From assembly GCF_001659605.2 (NCBI RefSeq), contig NC_035170.2:11210817-11274816 (forward strand): a DNA stretch of 64,000 nucleotides. Direction: 5' to 3'. Positions 10,804 to 21,762 of this stretch are shown here, piece after piece (positions within the stretch are counted from its first letter, which is position 1; each line of letters begins with the position of its first letter). The notes beneath the pieces are model-generated. The model was not told where the DNA came from and ran no database searches. It worked only from the letters and a program-made list of their open reading frames with translations. The stretch comes from Manihot esculenta. Its lineage: Eukaryota > Streptophyta > Magnoliopsida > Malpighiales > Euphorbiaceae. A program made the position numbers and the translations under genes.

Positions 10804-13043
10804 TGTAATACCCGGCTAGACTCCGGTATCGGAATTCCTACCGTCCGGTGGAATTTGGGTGTCGGAAACCTCTAGAAGGGTAAAAGCATGTTTTTATAAA
10901 ATGTTTTCATGTATTTTAATGTTTTAAGTATGATTTTAAATGAGTTGTTGCATGAAAATTCTTTAAGGAAAAACCCAGGTTCGGCCGCCGAAACTCACTT
11001 TCGGCCGCCGAACATGCATGGACTTTGGGAGGCACGTTAGGCCCCCGAAAGTCTAAGTGAGGGAAGTGCAGGTTCGGCCGCCGAACCTTATGTTCGGCCG
11101 CCGAACATTGCATGGATGCGGAGGCACATTCGGCCCCCGAACGTGGCCTGGCCAGCCACTATAAAAGGGTCCCCTTGGTCCGCACGGGCGAGCTTTTTCT
11201 CTCCCATTGTCGGCCAAGGTGAGTCTCCGCCGCTCCTCCCTCGATCTTGAGTGTTTCCTTTAGATCTTTCATGGTTTTAACAAGTCTTCATCTTGCTTTG
11301 AAGTTTTTAAGCTTTTGAAACGAGTTTTGAGCTAGTTTTGAACTTGGAGACCCAAGGAGCTCAATCTCTCCCAACTCCAAGTTAGATCGCCTCCACTCTC
11401 GATCTTCAAGAGGTAAGAGTCGATCTCTAGCTTACATTATGTTTTAAACAAGTTTTATGCAAGATCTATGGGGTAGAGATGCATGTTTAGGTTTGTTGAT
11501 GAGTTTATGGTTTTGATGCTTTGATGAACAATGTAGCTTGATTGTGTATGAATGAAGTGTTGTAGATGGGGTATATGCATGTTTGAGGCCCCTAGGAACT
11601 TGTATGCATGCTTTGGTTGAAAAATATGCATGATCTATAGATTTGGAGGCGAAATGTGCAAAGGGAGCCAAGTTTCTGCCCTTTGGCAGAAACCAGGTTC
11701 GGCAGCCGAAGGTACTTTCGGCCGCCGAACATGGCTGGGAAGGCAAGCCTTTCGGCTGCCGAAGTGTCCCCCGAAAAGAGACTTTCGTCTCTGTCTGGCA
11801 CTTTCGGCCGCCGAAGGTGCCGCCGAACCTAGCTGAGTTTCGTCTCTGTCCAGGACTTTCGGCCGCCGAAGGTGCCGCCGAAGGTGCCCTGTTCAGCCAT
11901 TTCATGCATATTTTTCTGTGATGTTTTCATGATGTTTTAGGGGGTTTTTGGGGTATATATTAGAGTTATGATTATATATGTTTGGTCCCTCATTGGAGTC
12001 CACCTGTGTAGGTTCGGACCCGAGGAACCAAGGACCCCAGCAGTGAGCCAGCTGCTGAGAGTTTGACAGAGTCAGCCAGAGGTGAGTGGAACTATACTTA
12101 ACCTTTTAAATTAATAAAGTGAATGTTTTATCATGTTTCATGCATCATGACTATAATATAGGTTGTTTGCATTAGAATCACGAATATGCTACATTGCATT
12201 ATTATATTGTGGTTGATGAGGAGGGACATTGCACGACTCACTAGTCCTGTGTACGAAGTCCTGTGGTGCCCATAATAGGGCCGGGCAATAGCTCCGATAT
12301 ACGAAGTCCTGTGGTGCCCATAATAGGGCCGGGCAATACGAAGTCCTGTGGTGCCCATAATAGGGCCGGGCAATACGAAGTCCTGTGGTGCCCATAATAG
12401 GGCCGGGCATGGAGCTGAGGGATTTTTGGGTCGGTCCGTCCATGATGTGAAATGTTTGTGCAATGATGCATTCCATTATAGCATGTTTTAAATATTTTTT
12501 TTTATATAGTTCTACTCACTGGGCATCTAGCTCACCCCTCTCCCCTAACCCCCAGGTTTGCAGGTACGGGATTGATAGAGAAGCAAAGAAGAGAAAAGTC
12601 ATATGTATGTAATAGTTAGAGTTTGTGGACATGACAATGATAAGAATGTAATGTAGAGTTTTGAACAGTTGTGTAATTATGTTATTGAGGATAGAGTTGT
12701 GCTTGACCATAATGTATTGCTAATCCCATTTATTTTATGTACATGATCTTATGATATGATGTTTATGCAAAACTAACTCAACACATGATGTATAGCCCTT
12801 CGAGGCTTTGATGAGATCCCACAGAGGGACTTTATTTATGTATATGTTCAGAGTATGCTCAGGTTGAGTTGGTGATTGATCACATGTATAAAAAGAAAAG
12901 TTTTAATTGTTATGTATGATGGTTGATCATGTATGGGATTAAACAGGTTTACAGGTACATGTTAGGCTTGCTACGGGTCCCGGCGGCCTTATGCCGATCT
13001 GGATCCTAGCGCCGGTAGCGGTCCGGATTTCCGGGGCGTTACA
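10804..13043 (+). repeat. Solo LTR B of the gypsy family
   Basis: A 2240-bp LTR runs from TGTAATACCC to GGGGCGTTACA with CTTGT duplicated on both sides and no internal coding region. It is therefore what remains after LTR-LTR recombination. TATA box TATAAAAGGG at 11160-11169; arrays of GTTCGGCCGCCGAAC-type motifs at about 10978-11140 and 11697-11890. A roughly 37-bp minisatellite (unit containing TACGAAGTCCTGTGGTGCCC) has four copies at 12252-12410. It shares this repeat and the GGGGCGTTACA end with solo LTR D (21763-23996), which separates both from the LTRs of elements A and C. Confidence 0.93.
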
Positions 13044-13142
13044 CTTGTCAATCCAGATATGTTCAAACTGGAGCATTTTGATGGAATCAATTTTACTCAC
13101 TGGAAAGACAAGTTATTATTCTTACTTATTGAATTGGGTATT

Positions 13143-14478
13143 TGATGAGTTGTAAAACTCACAATTTTTTTCTCATTTAATTTTATGATTTTTCTATAAT
13201 TTTGATATAAATATTTAATTTGAATTTTAATTTAATTTTGGATAAATTTGTGAGCTGAAGTTGAGAAAAGGGACGAAAAAATGCTGAATTAAAGAATTTT
13301 TGCACAGGTACCACCTTGATCAAATCTGTAACCCAAGGCGATGGGTAGATAAGATAGATTTTGTCATCTAAGCAAAGATAAGATCAGCTTGAAGTGGGGC
13401 CAAATTCAATCAAACTCAATCATATTAGTATAGAGATAATATTAGGATAGAGATAAGATAGGAATAATAGATTTTATTTTAAATTATTAGGTTTTATCTT
13501 TTTGTACCTATATAAAGGCTCCTAGTATTAAACCTACAAAATCATATTCTACCCCTCACTCTCATTTCCTCTCTTGCTGCCCCACCTGCTTCTCCATCTT
13601 CTTTTCTTTTTCTTCTTATTTTGCTTAGTTATTATAATTTTATTATGGTTTTGAGTGGCCAAACATTTTTTTCAGTTGAAAGTTAAATTAAATTGAGGTT
13701 TGTTCAAGTTGTGAGGTTATGCACTTTAATTCTCTTCATCTTATCTCTATTTTCTGTCAATTTCTTAATTCGAGGAACACCACCTCCATTGTTGTTTTTT
13801 TGAATATTCAAGAGGTCTATTGAATCTCTTGGGAAACAACCTATAGCTAATTAATCTAATTAAATCCGTAATTGTTTGATTTGATTAATAACAAGTAGCA
13901 ATTAATATATTAGTTTATATTAAGAAATTGGTAGATTTGATTTAAATAAAACGCGTGTTGTTATTGAAAGTTTAGGTTCTCTCTTAATGCAGTTGACTAA
14001 TTAAATCTACACACGTGTAGGAGTTGTTAGTTAACTAGGAATTAATTTAAGCGCGAAGCGAATTAATTTATTCATAAGGAAGAATTGGTGGGATTCGCGT
14101 GTTTGACCACTATAACCAAACAATAGATAATAACATGAATTATTTTTCTAACCTATGATCAATTGCAAAATACCTCAATTTGATTACCTTCAGCTGAAAG
14201 TTTTAATTAATTATTTGTTTCTCAATTTTTAATTACATTATTTATTTTTTCTTTTAAGTTTATTTTTATTGGCTTGCCCAAGGCAAAACCACTTTCATCA
14301 AAAAAATTTCTTCTTCTCACTTTTTGTATTAAACTACCCTTCTATTTCAAATTGGTCATCTAAATTAAATCAGGATTAAGGTCTCTGTGGGATCGATACT
14401 CACTTACCCTATCTATAAGTTCTTATCAATTACGAAAAAAAAAAGTAAATTTTAAATTGACGGATTCGACATCCGTCA
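13143..14478 (+). repeat. Solo LTR, Athila/Tat-like Ty3/gypsy
   Basis: A 1336-bp block runs TGATGAGTTG to ATCCGTCA and is flanked by an exact GTATT duplication (13138-13142 and 14479-14483). It has no coding sequence. A TATA-like CTATATAAAGG lies at about 13510. Near the 3' end it carries GTCTCTGTGGGATCGATAC, a phrase I associate with the U5 of Athila/Tat-type plant elements. Class assignment is by this resemblance only; the solo-LTR structure itself is clear. It interrupts copia gag between ELGI and AYLLS. Confidence 0.85.
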
Positions 14479-14483
14479 GTATT

Positions 14484-15633
14484 GCTTATTTATTAAGCAA
14501 CAACTTGCCTAAAATTCCTAAACCATCTAATAATGAGGCTAAAGCAGTTACTGCATCCCATAAGAAACGTAATTCGTTATAAAGGATTTATACTAAATTT
14601 TCTTTCTGATGGATTGTATGATCTGTTCCACCAATCAAGTCTCCACAATAAATCTGGCAAGTCTTGAAAAATAAATATACTTTTGAAAAGCAATGTACAG
14701 ACAGATTTCTAGGTAAGAAACTTTTTGGAGTTTCAAATGTCGAAAAATAATTATATTATGAATCAAGTTGATGGATTGCTTGTTTTAGTATCTAGACTCA
14801 AGGATTTGAAAATTGAAGTGTCTGAACAACTTCAAGTGGCTGTTGTGATTGCAAATTTACTAATCCCTTTGAATAATTATAGAAAGAAATTATTGCACAC
14901 TTTAGAGAATTTCACCATAGACCAATATATAAAGCATATTCTAATAGAACAAGAAACTCGTATTCAAGAAAATAAGTTTGCTTTAGAGTCTGGTACTAAG
15001 GTGAGTACTATTGAGTTTAATACTAACAAGAAATCTAGAAAGAATAAGCCTAAGAAGAAGAGAAAATTTAATGATATTTCTTCAGTTAATGATTCTGCTA
15101 AGAAAAACAAGTCATGCTATTTTTGTGGAAAGGAAGGTCATTTCAAAAGAGAATGTAGGTTTTACAAGAAACAAAAAATGGAAGAAAGTGCTATGCAAAA
15201 TGCACAAAAGCAAGCAAATACTATTGAAAAACAGTCTTCCACTGCAGAGATAGTTGCAATAGTTGTTGGACTTAATATCAACATGATAATAGAATGCAAT
15301 AGGACAACTCATAAAAAATCTGCAGATTGGTGGTATAATTCTAGCACTATTGTGCATGTTTGCAATAACAAAAATTTGTTCAAGAATTATGAAGTTGCAA
15401 TAAGTAATGAAATGGTCTTAATGGGAAATCCTATTACATCCGTAGTCCTTGAAAGAGGAATAGATGAAATTCAATTTAGTTTTGGGAAGAATTTAATTTT
15501 AGTGAATGTATTTCATGTTTCGAATGTAAGAAAGAATTTAGTTTATGTAAGTCTGTTATGCAAGAAGAGATTAAAGGCTGTCTTAGAGGTAGGAAAAGTT
15601 ATTTTCTCTAAAAATGGTGTATTTGTTAGATAA
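14484..15633 (+). pseudogene. Copia gag C-terminal part, zinc knuckle and protease
   Basis: After two early stops the frame is open from 14725 to 15633 (302 codons). It contains the gag core (MNQVDGLLVLVSRLKDLKIE), a Lys-rich linker, a CCHC knuckle CYFCGKEGHFKREC at about residues 131-144 and a protease domain reading WWYNSSTIVHVCNNKNLF. Copia proteases normally have Asp-Ser/Thr-Gly/Ala here; this copy has Asn-Ser-Ser-Thr, so the catalytic aspartate is gone. In the intact ancestor gag and pol would be one long frame. The remnant is inactive. Confidence 0.82.
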
Positions 15634-17507
15634 AGTTATCCTTGTGATGGTATGTTTAAGCTAATAATGTTTCTATTTATATACTTGATGTTACTTTTGA
15701 TTTATGGCATGCTCGTATATCACATCTTAATTATAGATCAATTAGATATATATCAAAATATGATTTAATACCTTATGTTAAATCAAATTTTGGAAAATAT
15801 AAAATATATTTACAAGCAAAAATGACAAAGAAACATTTTTCAAAGAATAAAAGGACATCTGAATTGCTAGGACTTATGCATTCTCATATTTGTGAGTTAA
15901 ATGGTCTTTTAACTAGAGGAGAAAATAAATATAGTCTAAATGCATACTTACACACTTGTACTTTAATACTTTTACCTATCAAATACCTCAACTTTAATCG
16001 TGACCTAATAAGCACCTAAAATTTTTTAAAAAAATATTACTTTTTTAAACACATTTTTTTCAAATCTATGGTTTTAAAGTTAGGTTTAAAATTAATTTTT
16101 AAAATTCATGGTTAAACCCATGGTTTTAAAGTTTTATTTAAAAGTAATTTTTAAAATTTATAATTTTAAAGTTGTATTTAAAAGTAGATTTTTTTTTAAA
16201 GTTTAGGTGTTTAAATTTTTTTTTTTTAATTCAAGTGTTTAAAAGTAATATTTTTTAAAGTTTAGATGTTTACTAGGTCATGATTAAAGTTGAGGTACCT
16301 GATAGGCAAAAATGCTAAAATACAGATGTACAAGTATGCATTTTCCTAACATTACTTTTATAAATGATTTTTCAAGACACACTCATGTATTTTTAATGAA
16401 ATCTAAGGACCAAGCTTTTGATATGTTTAAAAGTTATAAAGCCTTATTAGAAAATTAAATGAAAAAGAAAATCAAAATTTTATGTAGTAATCATGATGGT
16501 GAGTATTTTCCAAAAGAATTTTCAAATTTTATGAAGATAATGGTCTGGTACATCAAACTAGTGTACCTTATACTCTGCAACAAAATGGTTTGGTAGAAAG
16601 AAAGAATAGAACTTTGATTGATATGATAAATGTTATAGAACTTCGATTGATATGATAAATATTGTGCTTATGCATGCTAAATTGCCAACCAATCTATAAG
16701 GATAGGCTTTGTTAACAGCCTGTCATGTGCACAATCATATACCCACAAAGAAATTTAAAATTTCTCCTTATGAAGCATGAAAATGTAGAAAGACTAAATT
16801 AAGTTATTTAAGGATATGAGTCTGTATAGCTTATTATAGAGTTCCAAATCCAAAAAGAACTAAACTAATACCTAGAGATTTTAGAAGTATTTTTATAGGA
16901 TATGCTAAAAATTCAAAAGCTTATAGGTTGCTGGATTTGGATTCTAATAGTATTATAGAGTCTAGAGATGTTGAATTCTTAGAAACAAGATTTATTAGGG
17001 ATTTGAATTCTGACTTGCAATTAAGAATGGTTTTTTTAGACTCTATATTGTCACAAAATATTAATCAGAATTCTAATTCTTCTTGTAGTAACAAACAAAA
17101 AGAAATTAACAATCCTGTTGAATATAGAAGAAGTAGAAGAATTCGAAAAGAGAAGACCTTAGGTTCTAATTTTATTTCTTTACAAACATTAGTCTTCTTA
17201 CTAGAAGGTAGTAGAGACCAATTACTTAATAAAATACCTATTGTTTTAAATTTAGAAGAGGATCCTAAATCTTATAGTGAGGCAATGGTTTCAAGAGATT
17301 CTACTTTTTGGAAAGAAGCTATAAATGACGAAATGGATTATTTATTATCTAATGGTACATGGGTATTAGTTGATTTACCTCATCGTTCTAAACCCATATG
17401 ACGTAAATGGGTATTTAGGAGGAAGTATAGGTTCTCTACAAACCTTTAAAGCTAGACTAATTGTTAAAAGTTTTAGACAAAAAGAAGGAGTTGATTATTT
17501 TGATACA
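15634..17507 (+). pseudogene. Copia integrase and RT start, broken
   Basis: From about 15690 the GAG-pre-integrase motif reads LWHARISHLNYRSIRYI. The MITE at 15938-16343 then interrupts the integrase core, which resumes as INDFSRHTHVFLMKSKDQAF and later QQNGLVERKNRTLIDM. A 29-bp tandem duplication at about 16610-16665 (ending in TTGATATGATAAAT) breaks the frame. An open stretch at 16928-17401 holds YRRSRRIRKEKTL and then the RT N terminus (FWKEAINDEMDYLLSNGTW). It is cut at 17512 by gypsy element C and continues at 29680. Confidence 0.8.
15938..16343. mobile_element. MITE with long terminal inverted repeats (copy 1)
   Basis: A 406-bp non-coding block has ends that are inverted copies of each other for about 100 bp: AAATGCATACTT at the left and AAGTATGCATTT at the right, then TTTACCTATCAAATACCTCA against its complement. 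The middle holds three degenerate direct repeats of about 60 bp with the core GTATTTAAAAGTA. It splits the copia integrase frame. No convincing target duplication could be fixed, so superfamily is open. A second copy is at 41506-41883. Confidence 0.8.
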
Positions 17508-17512
17508 TATGC

Positions 17513-19772
17513 TGTAATACCCGGCTAGACTCCGGTATCGGAATTCCTACCGTCTGGTGGAATCTCGGGTGTCGGAGACCTCTAGTAGGGTAGAAGCATG
17601 TTTTTACAAATGTTTTAATGTATTCCATGATTTTAAGTAAAAAGGAAATGAGTTTTTGCATGAAAACAACCTTGGAGGAAAACCCAGGTTCGGCCGCCGA
17701 ACCTCAAGTTCGGCCGCCGAACATGTATGCATTTCGGGTGTGCCTTAGGCCCCCGAAGGCATAAGTGAGGGAAGTCCAGGTTCGGCCGCCGAACCTCAAG
17801 TTCGGCCGCCGAACATGGCATGCATGCAGAGGCACGTTCGGCCCCCGAACGTGGCCTGGCCAGCCACTATAAAAGGGTCCCTTAGCCGAAAACGGGCGAG
17901 CTTTTCTCCCCATTGTCGGCCAAGGTGAGTTCTCCGCCGTCCCTCACCAATCTTGAGCCTTTTCCTTCAAATCTTTCAAGATTTTTACAAGTTTTTGCTT
18001 TGTTTTGAAGATTTTCGAGTTTAAAGCAAGTTTTGGAGCTTTGAGGTTCAAGAACTCAAAAATCTCCCACCTCCGAGTTTAGGACGTCTCCCACTCGATC
18101 TTCAAGAGGTAAGAGCCGATCTTAAGCTCATTTCATGTTTAAAGTAATTTTTATGCAAGATCTATGGGGTAGAATGCATGTTTAGCTCATAGCTAGGTTT
18201 TTGAGTTATGTTGTGTTTTTGAGCAATGTGAGTTTGGATGTGTTGTAGTTGGGATTTTTGATGGTTTGATGCCCCTAGGAACTTGTATGTTTGCTTGTGT
18301 ATGTTTGGGAATGTTGTAGAATAGGTTTATGCATGATTGGATAGTTTTGGAGGCAAATGTGCATAGAAGAGCTGAGTTTCTGCCACTAAGGGAGAAACCA
18401 GGTTCGGCAGCCGAAGGAACTTTCGGCCGCCGAACATGCTTGTGGAGGCAGCCTTCGGCTGCCGAAGCTTGCCCCTGAAAGGAGACTTTCGTCTCTATCT
18501 GGGAGTTTCGACCGCCGAAAGTGCCGCCGAACATGCATGAGTTTCGCCTCTGTCTGGGAGTTTCGGCCGCCGAAGGTGCCGCCGAACCTGCCTGACTTTC
18601 GGCTCTGGAGGGACTTTCGGCCGCCGAACCTGCCGCCGAAAGTGCCCTGTCCAGCCCTTTCTTGCATGTTTTTCTATGTTTGTTTCGTGATGTTTTAGGG
18701 GGTTTTTGGGGAGTAGTTTAGAGTTATGTTCTTGTTTGTTTGGTCCCTCATTTGAGTCCACCTGTGTAGGTTCGGACTCGAGGAACCGAGGACCCCAGCA
18801 GTGAGTCAGCTGCTCTAGTGTCTGGTCAGAGCTACCCAGAGGTGAGTGGAATAACTTATTATGTTTTAAAGCAAATAATGGACTTTTTAGCATGTTTCAC
18901 GCATCATGAATGCCATGAGATGTACTAGGTTGTTTGCATTAGAATTCACGAATATGTTGCATTGCATACTTTATTGTTGATGTGGATGAATGTTGGATGA
19001 TCCATAGCCCTCGATCTACGATGTGACGATGTGATATGTACGGTACAGAATGTAAGACCAGTGGGACCCATTCTACGTTCGCTGGCACTATGTAAGGGAA
19101 AGACCAGGACCCATTCTACGTTCTGGCACAGTTGGACTATGTAGAGGGCTATTGGTGACAAGTTCATCCTTGATGTGATTAGCTGTGATGTGATGCATTC
19201 CATGATCCATATGATTTAAATGTTTTTATTATTCTACTCACTGGGCTCTAGTAGCTCACCCCTCTCCCAATTTCCCCAGGATTGCAGGTACAGGGTAGAC
19301 CAGGAGGTTTACAAGAGTAATGAAGTCACGTGTTTGTAATAGATAGAATGTGGACATGATGATTTGTAAAATGCTGTAAAATTAGTAGTATTATGTGATG
19401 TAATGATATTGAGGATTAGAGGTTGTGCTTGACCTATGTGTAAGGTATCCCTCTTTAACGCATGATCTCAAATATTTTTATGAAATCTTTGTAGACCAAC
19501 TCAACGTATGATGTTTTGCCCATTGGGGCATTGAGGAGATCCCACAGAGGGGTCATGTTTATGATTATGAGAATGTTCAGTGCATGCACAGGTTGAGTTT
19601 GGTGTATGATAGAATGAATGAAAGAAAAGTTTTAAATTTTTATGTATGTTGTTGATCATGTATGGGATTACACAGGTTTTCATATTGTATGTCAGGCTTG
19701 CTACGGGTCTGAGCGGCCTTAAGCCGACCCAGATCCTAGCACCGGTAGCGGTCCGATTTTCGGGTCGTTACA
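17513..19772 (+). repeat. 5' LTR of gypsy element C
   Basis: 2260 bp, TGTAATACCC to GGGTCGTTACA. TATA box TATAAAAGGG at 17868-17877. Five copies of GTTCGGC-N-GCCGAAC-type motifs precede it (17688-17850) and about nine follow at 18400-18650. A strong splice-donor-like CAAGGTGAGT lies about 55 bases downstream of the TATA box. A tandem repeat containing CCCATTCTACGTTC occurs twice at about 19066-19125. Compared with the 3' LTR it has one more 20-bp palindrome unit but one fewer of the longer tandem units. Confidence 0.95.
17868..17877 (+). promoter_or_regulatory. LTR TATA box (element C, 5' LTR)
   Basis: TATAAAAGGG, conserved in all five LTRs of this family in the window (also 11160-11169, 27706-27715, and complements near 2929-2938 and 23629-23638). 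It lies about 355 bp into the LTR, so transcription should start near 17900. Confidence 0.75.
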
Positions 19773-19775
19773 GAA

Positions 19776-19787
19776 TGGTATCAGAGC
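19776..19787 (+). other. Primer binding site of element C
   Basis: TGGTATCAGAGC, matching the 3' end of initiator Met tRNA, three bases after the 5' LTR. A 255-base leader separates it from gag. Confidence 0.92.
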
Positions 19788-20042
19788 CCTAGGTTCATAG
19801 GATCGGACCTAGAGTGTCGGGCTCATAGATGTTCTAGAAGGTCAAGCACAATAGGAAGGTCATGTCCACTAGGATAGGATGTTGTGTCCTGTCTTGTTTG
19901 ATGATGTGAAATGCCATGATTGTATGCATGTGCATTGATGCTATGATATGAATGATGTATATGTGATGAGGGTTCATGTGTGCCCACATGAACCATATTA
20001 TGCTAATGTTTGTGTGATGTGTACTGTTTTTCAGAAAACAGG

Positions 20043-21762
20043 ATGAGAGGAACTCGTCGATCTGCACGATTGACTGGAGTGCCACCTGAGGATGAGGGCA
20101 CGAGCGCCCGTCCTCCTACATTGCCTAGGGCAATGTCTTGTAGAGCAAACAGAGAAAGAGTGTCAAGGGATCCTAGAAGGTCTTTTGATGCTAGCAGAAG
20201 GGGGACTGATAGAGGAGGAAGTTCTTCAGATGTGAGGGAGATTATGGAAGAGGATCAAAGGAGGGATGGGAATCTGGATGTGAGCATGGAGGAAGAAGGG
20301 ACAGGGGAGTCTCAGGGAGGCGTTCAGGCCTCGGGGTATGGTTTTCCACCCCACTATCCACCCTTCCCACAGGGTTCAGGGTATCCGATGGGAGGCACAT
20401 CGGATTACTCCAGCTTTAACCCCTACCCTACCTACATGCCTTATCCACCTTTCTATCCACCTTATACACAATATCCAGCTTATCCACCCTCACCCTTCTA
20501 TCCTAACCCGGCAAACCCCACCTCGGGGAATGCTGCACCCCCACCTCCACCACCCACAGAACCAGCAGCCCCAGTTACTCAACCTCCTATACCTAGCTCA
20601 ACCGATGGGAGCAAAGTAAAGATGACAGATTACCTTAAGCTGGATGCTCCCAAATACAAGTCAGGGGATGACCCCTTTGAGTACCTGAGAGTAGTGAAGA
20701 CAATAACTGATGAGCTAGGGGCAAATGACAGCAGGGCCATTCAGATGGCAGGGTTCACTTTAAAGTGCAAGAAGGCACGGGAATGGTTCAAGTGTTATGT
20801 GGACCCGAGACTAGACGGCATGACATGGGAAGAATTTGCGAATGAGTTCGCTGGATGGGCTTTTCCAGACAGTTCCAGAGAACTGAAGATGATTGAGTTT
20901 GAGCAACTGAGGCAGACAGAGCACATGAGTGTAGAGGAGTTCACAGATAAATTCTTGGAGCTATTGCCTTTTTCAGGGCAAGCTCTAGATACAGATACGA
21001 AGAAAGCCAAGAGATATGTTATGAAGCTGCATTCTAGGTACTCCTCGTTGATTCAATCAGTTGAGAGGGAAAGTTTCCACACTGTGGTGGATATGGCTTG
21101 AAGGATGGAGGCGAGTGCTATAGTTGAGGGGTCAGTGAAGCAGTCAGTGACCCAGTCTTCAGGGGTTAAGACCCCAGGCAGAGGAGGGCCAGGTCTCTCT
21201 TCTCAGAGCTCAAGTAAGAAAAGGTGGGATAACACCACCAAGAAGCCGAAAAAGAATAAGTTTTGGAATAAGTTGAATTCCGGTCTGGGATTTGGCGGTG
21301 GCTCAAGCTCAGGCTCAGATGGTACAGAATGCCAGAGATGTGGAAGGCCGCACAGGGGAGTGTGTCGAGCTGGGACTAACTCATGTTTCAGATGTGGACA
21401 GGAGGGACACATAGCTCGGGAGTGTCCTAGAGCACCTTTTATGGGCCAGCCCCAGCAGACAGCTTCTGGTAGTGTGGCACAGCCAGCAGCTCCAGCCACA
21501 ACTCAGGGCAGTGGCAGAGGTAGGGGGAGAGGGGCAGCCTCTTCTTCTGGTTCCCGAGGTGAAGGTCCATCAGCTCCAGTCAGGATCTTCACCATGACTC
21601 AGCAGGAGGCTAACACATCCAACACCGTGGTGTCAGGTAATCTCATCATTGGGTGTTCTGATGTGTATGCTTTAATGGACCCGGGTGCATCTCATTCATT
21701 TATTGCTCCGAGAGCCGTCGAGAGGTTGGGTCTGATAGTCTTTGGGTTAGAGTGTCCCCTAT
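20043..21762 (+). pseudogene. Gag and protease start of gypsy element C
   Basis: The start chosen is the ATG at 20043 (MRGTRRSARLTG), not the upstream in-frame ATG at 20010, because the protein matches element A from this point. The frame shows the Pro/Tyr-rich region, the retrotransposon gag domain (KKAREWFKCYVDPRLDGMTW), one in-frame TGA at 21099-21101 where the context AR-RMEAS suggests a former CGA Arg codon, then a zinc knuckle CFRCGQEGHIARECP (about 21383-21430). The protease active site follows (CSDVYALMDPGASHSFIAPR, DPGA in place of the usual DSG/DTG) near 21655-21715. The frame ends at solo LTR D and resumes at 23997 with the second half of the protease. Confidence 0.9.
21758..21762 (+). 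repeat. Target-site duplication CCTAT (solo LTR D), left
   Basis: CCTAT at 21758-21762 is repeated at 23997-24001, directly flanking the nested solo LTR. Removing one copy restores a continuous protease frame, which confirms the junctions. Confidence 0.92.

Larger units (their letters stand above)
10763..13142 (+). pseudogene. Copia gag 5' fragments on both sides of a solo LTR
   Basis: Gag starts at the ATG at 10763 (MEASSSESVFNKL), is broken by the solo LTR at 10804-13043, and continues at 13044-13142 as NPDMFKLEHFDGINFTHWKD followed by KLLFLLIELGI. The FDG-NF-W pattern is the hallmark of plant copia Gag N termini. The second interruption follows at 13143. The next gag segment resumes at 14479 with AYLLSNNLPKIPKPSNN and soon meets stops. 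Confidence 0.8.

Noticed and set aside
12252..12410. Regularly spaced repeats resembling a small CRISPR array
   Set aside because: The units are head-to-tail with essentially no unique spacers, sit inside a plant LTR and have no cas genes nearby. It is a minisatellite.
12131..12476. Open frames with repeated GPIMGTTGLR / PYYGHHRTSY peptides (also 22322-22644)
   Set aside because: Translation of the roughly 37-bp LTR minisatellite. The tandem peptide repeats are a by-product of the DNA repeat.
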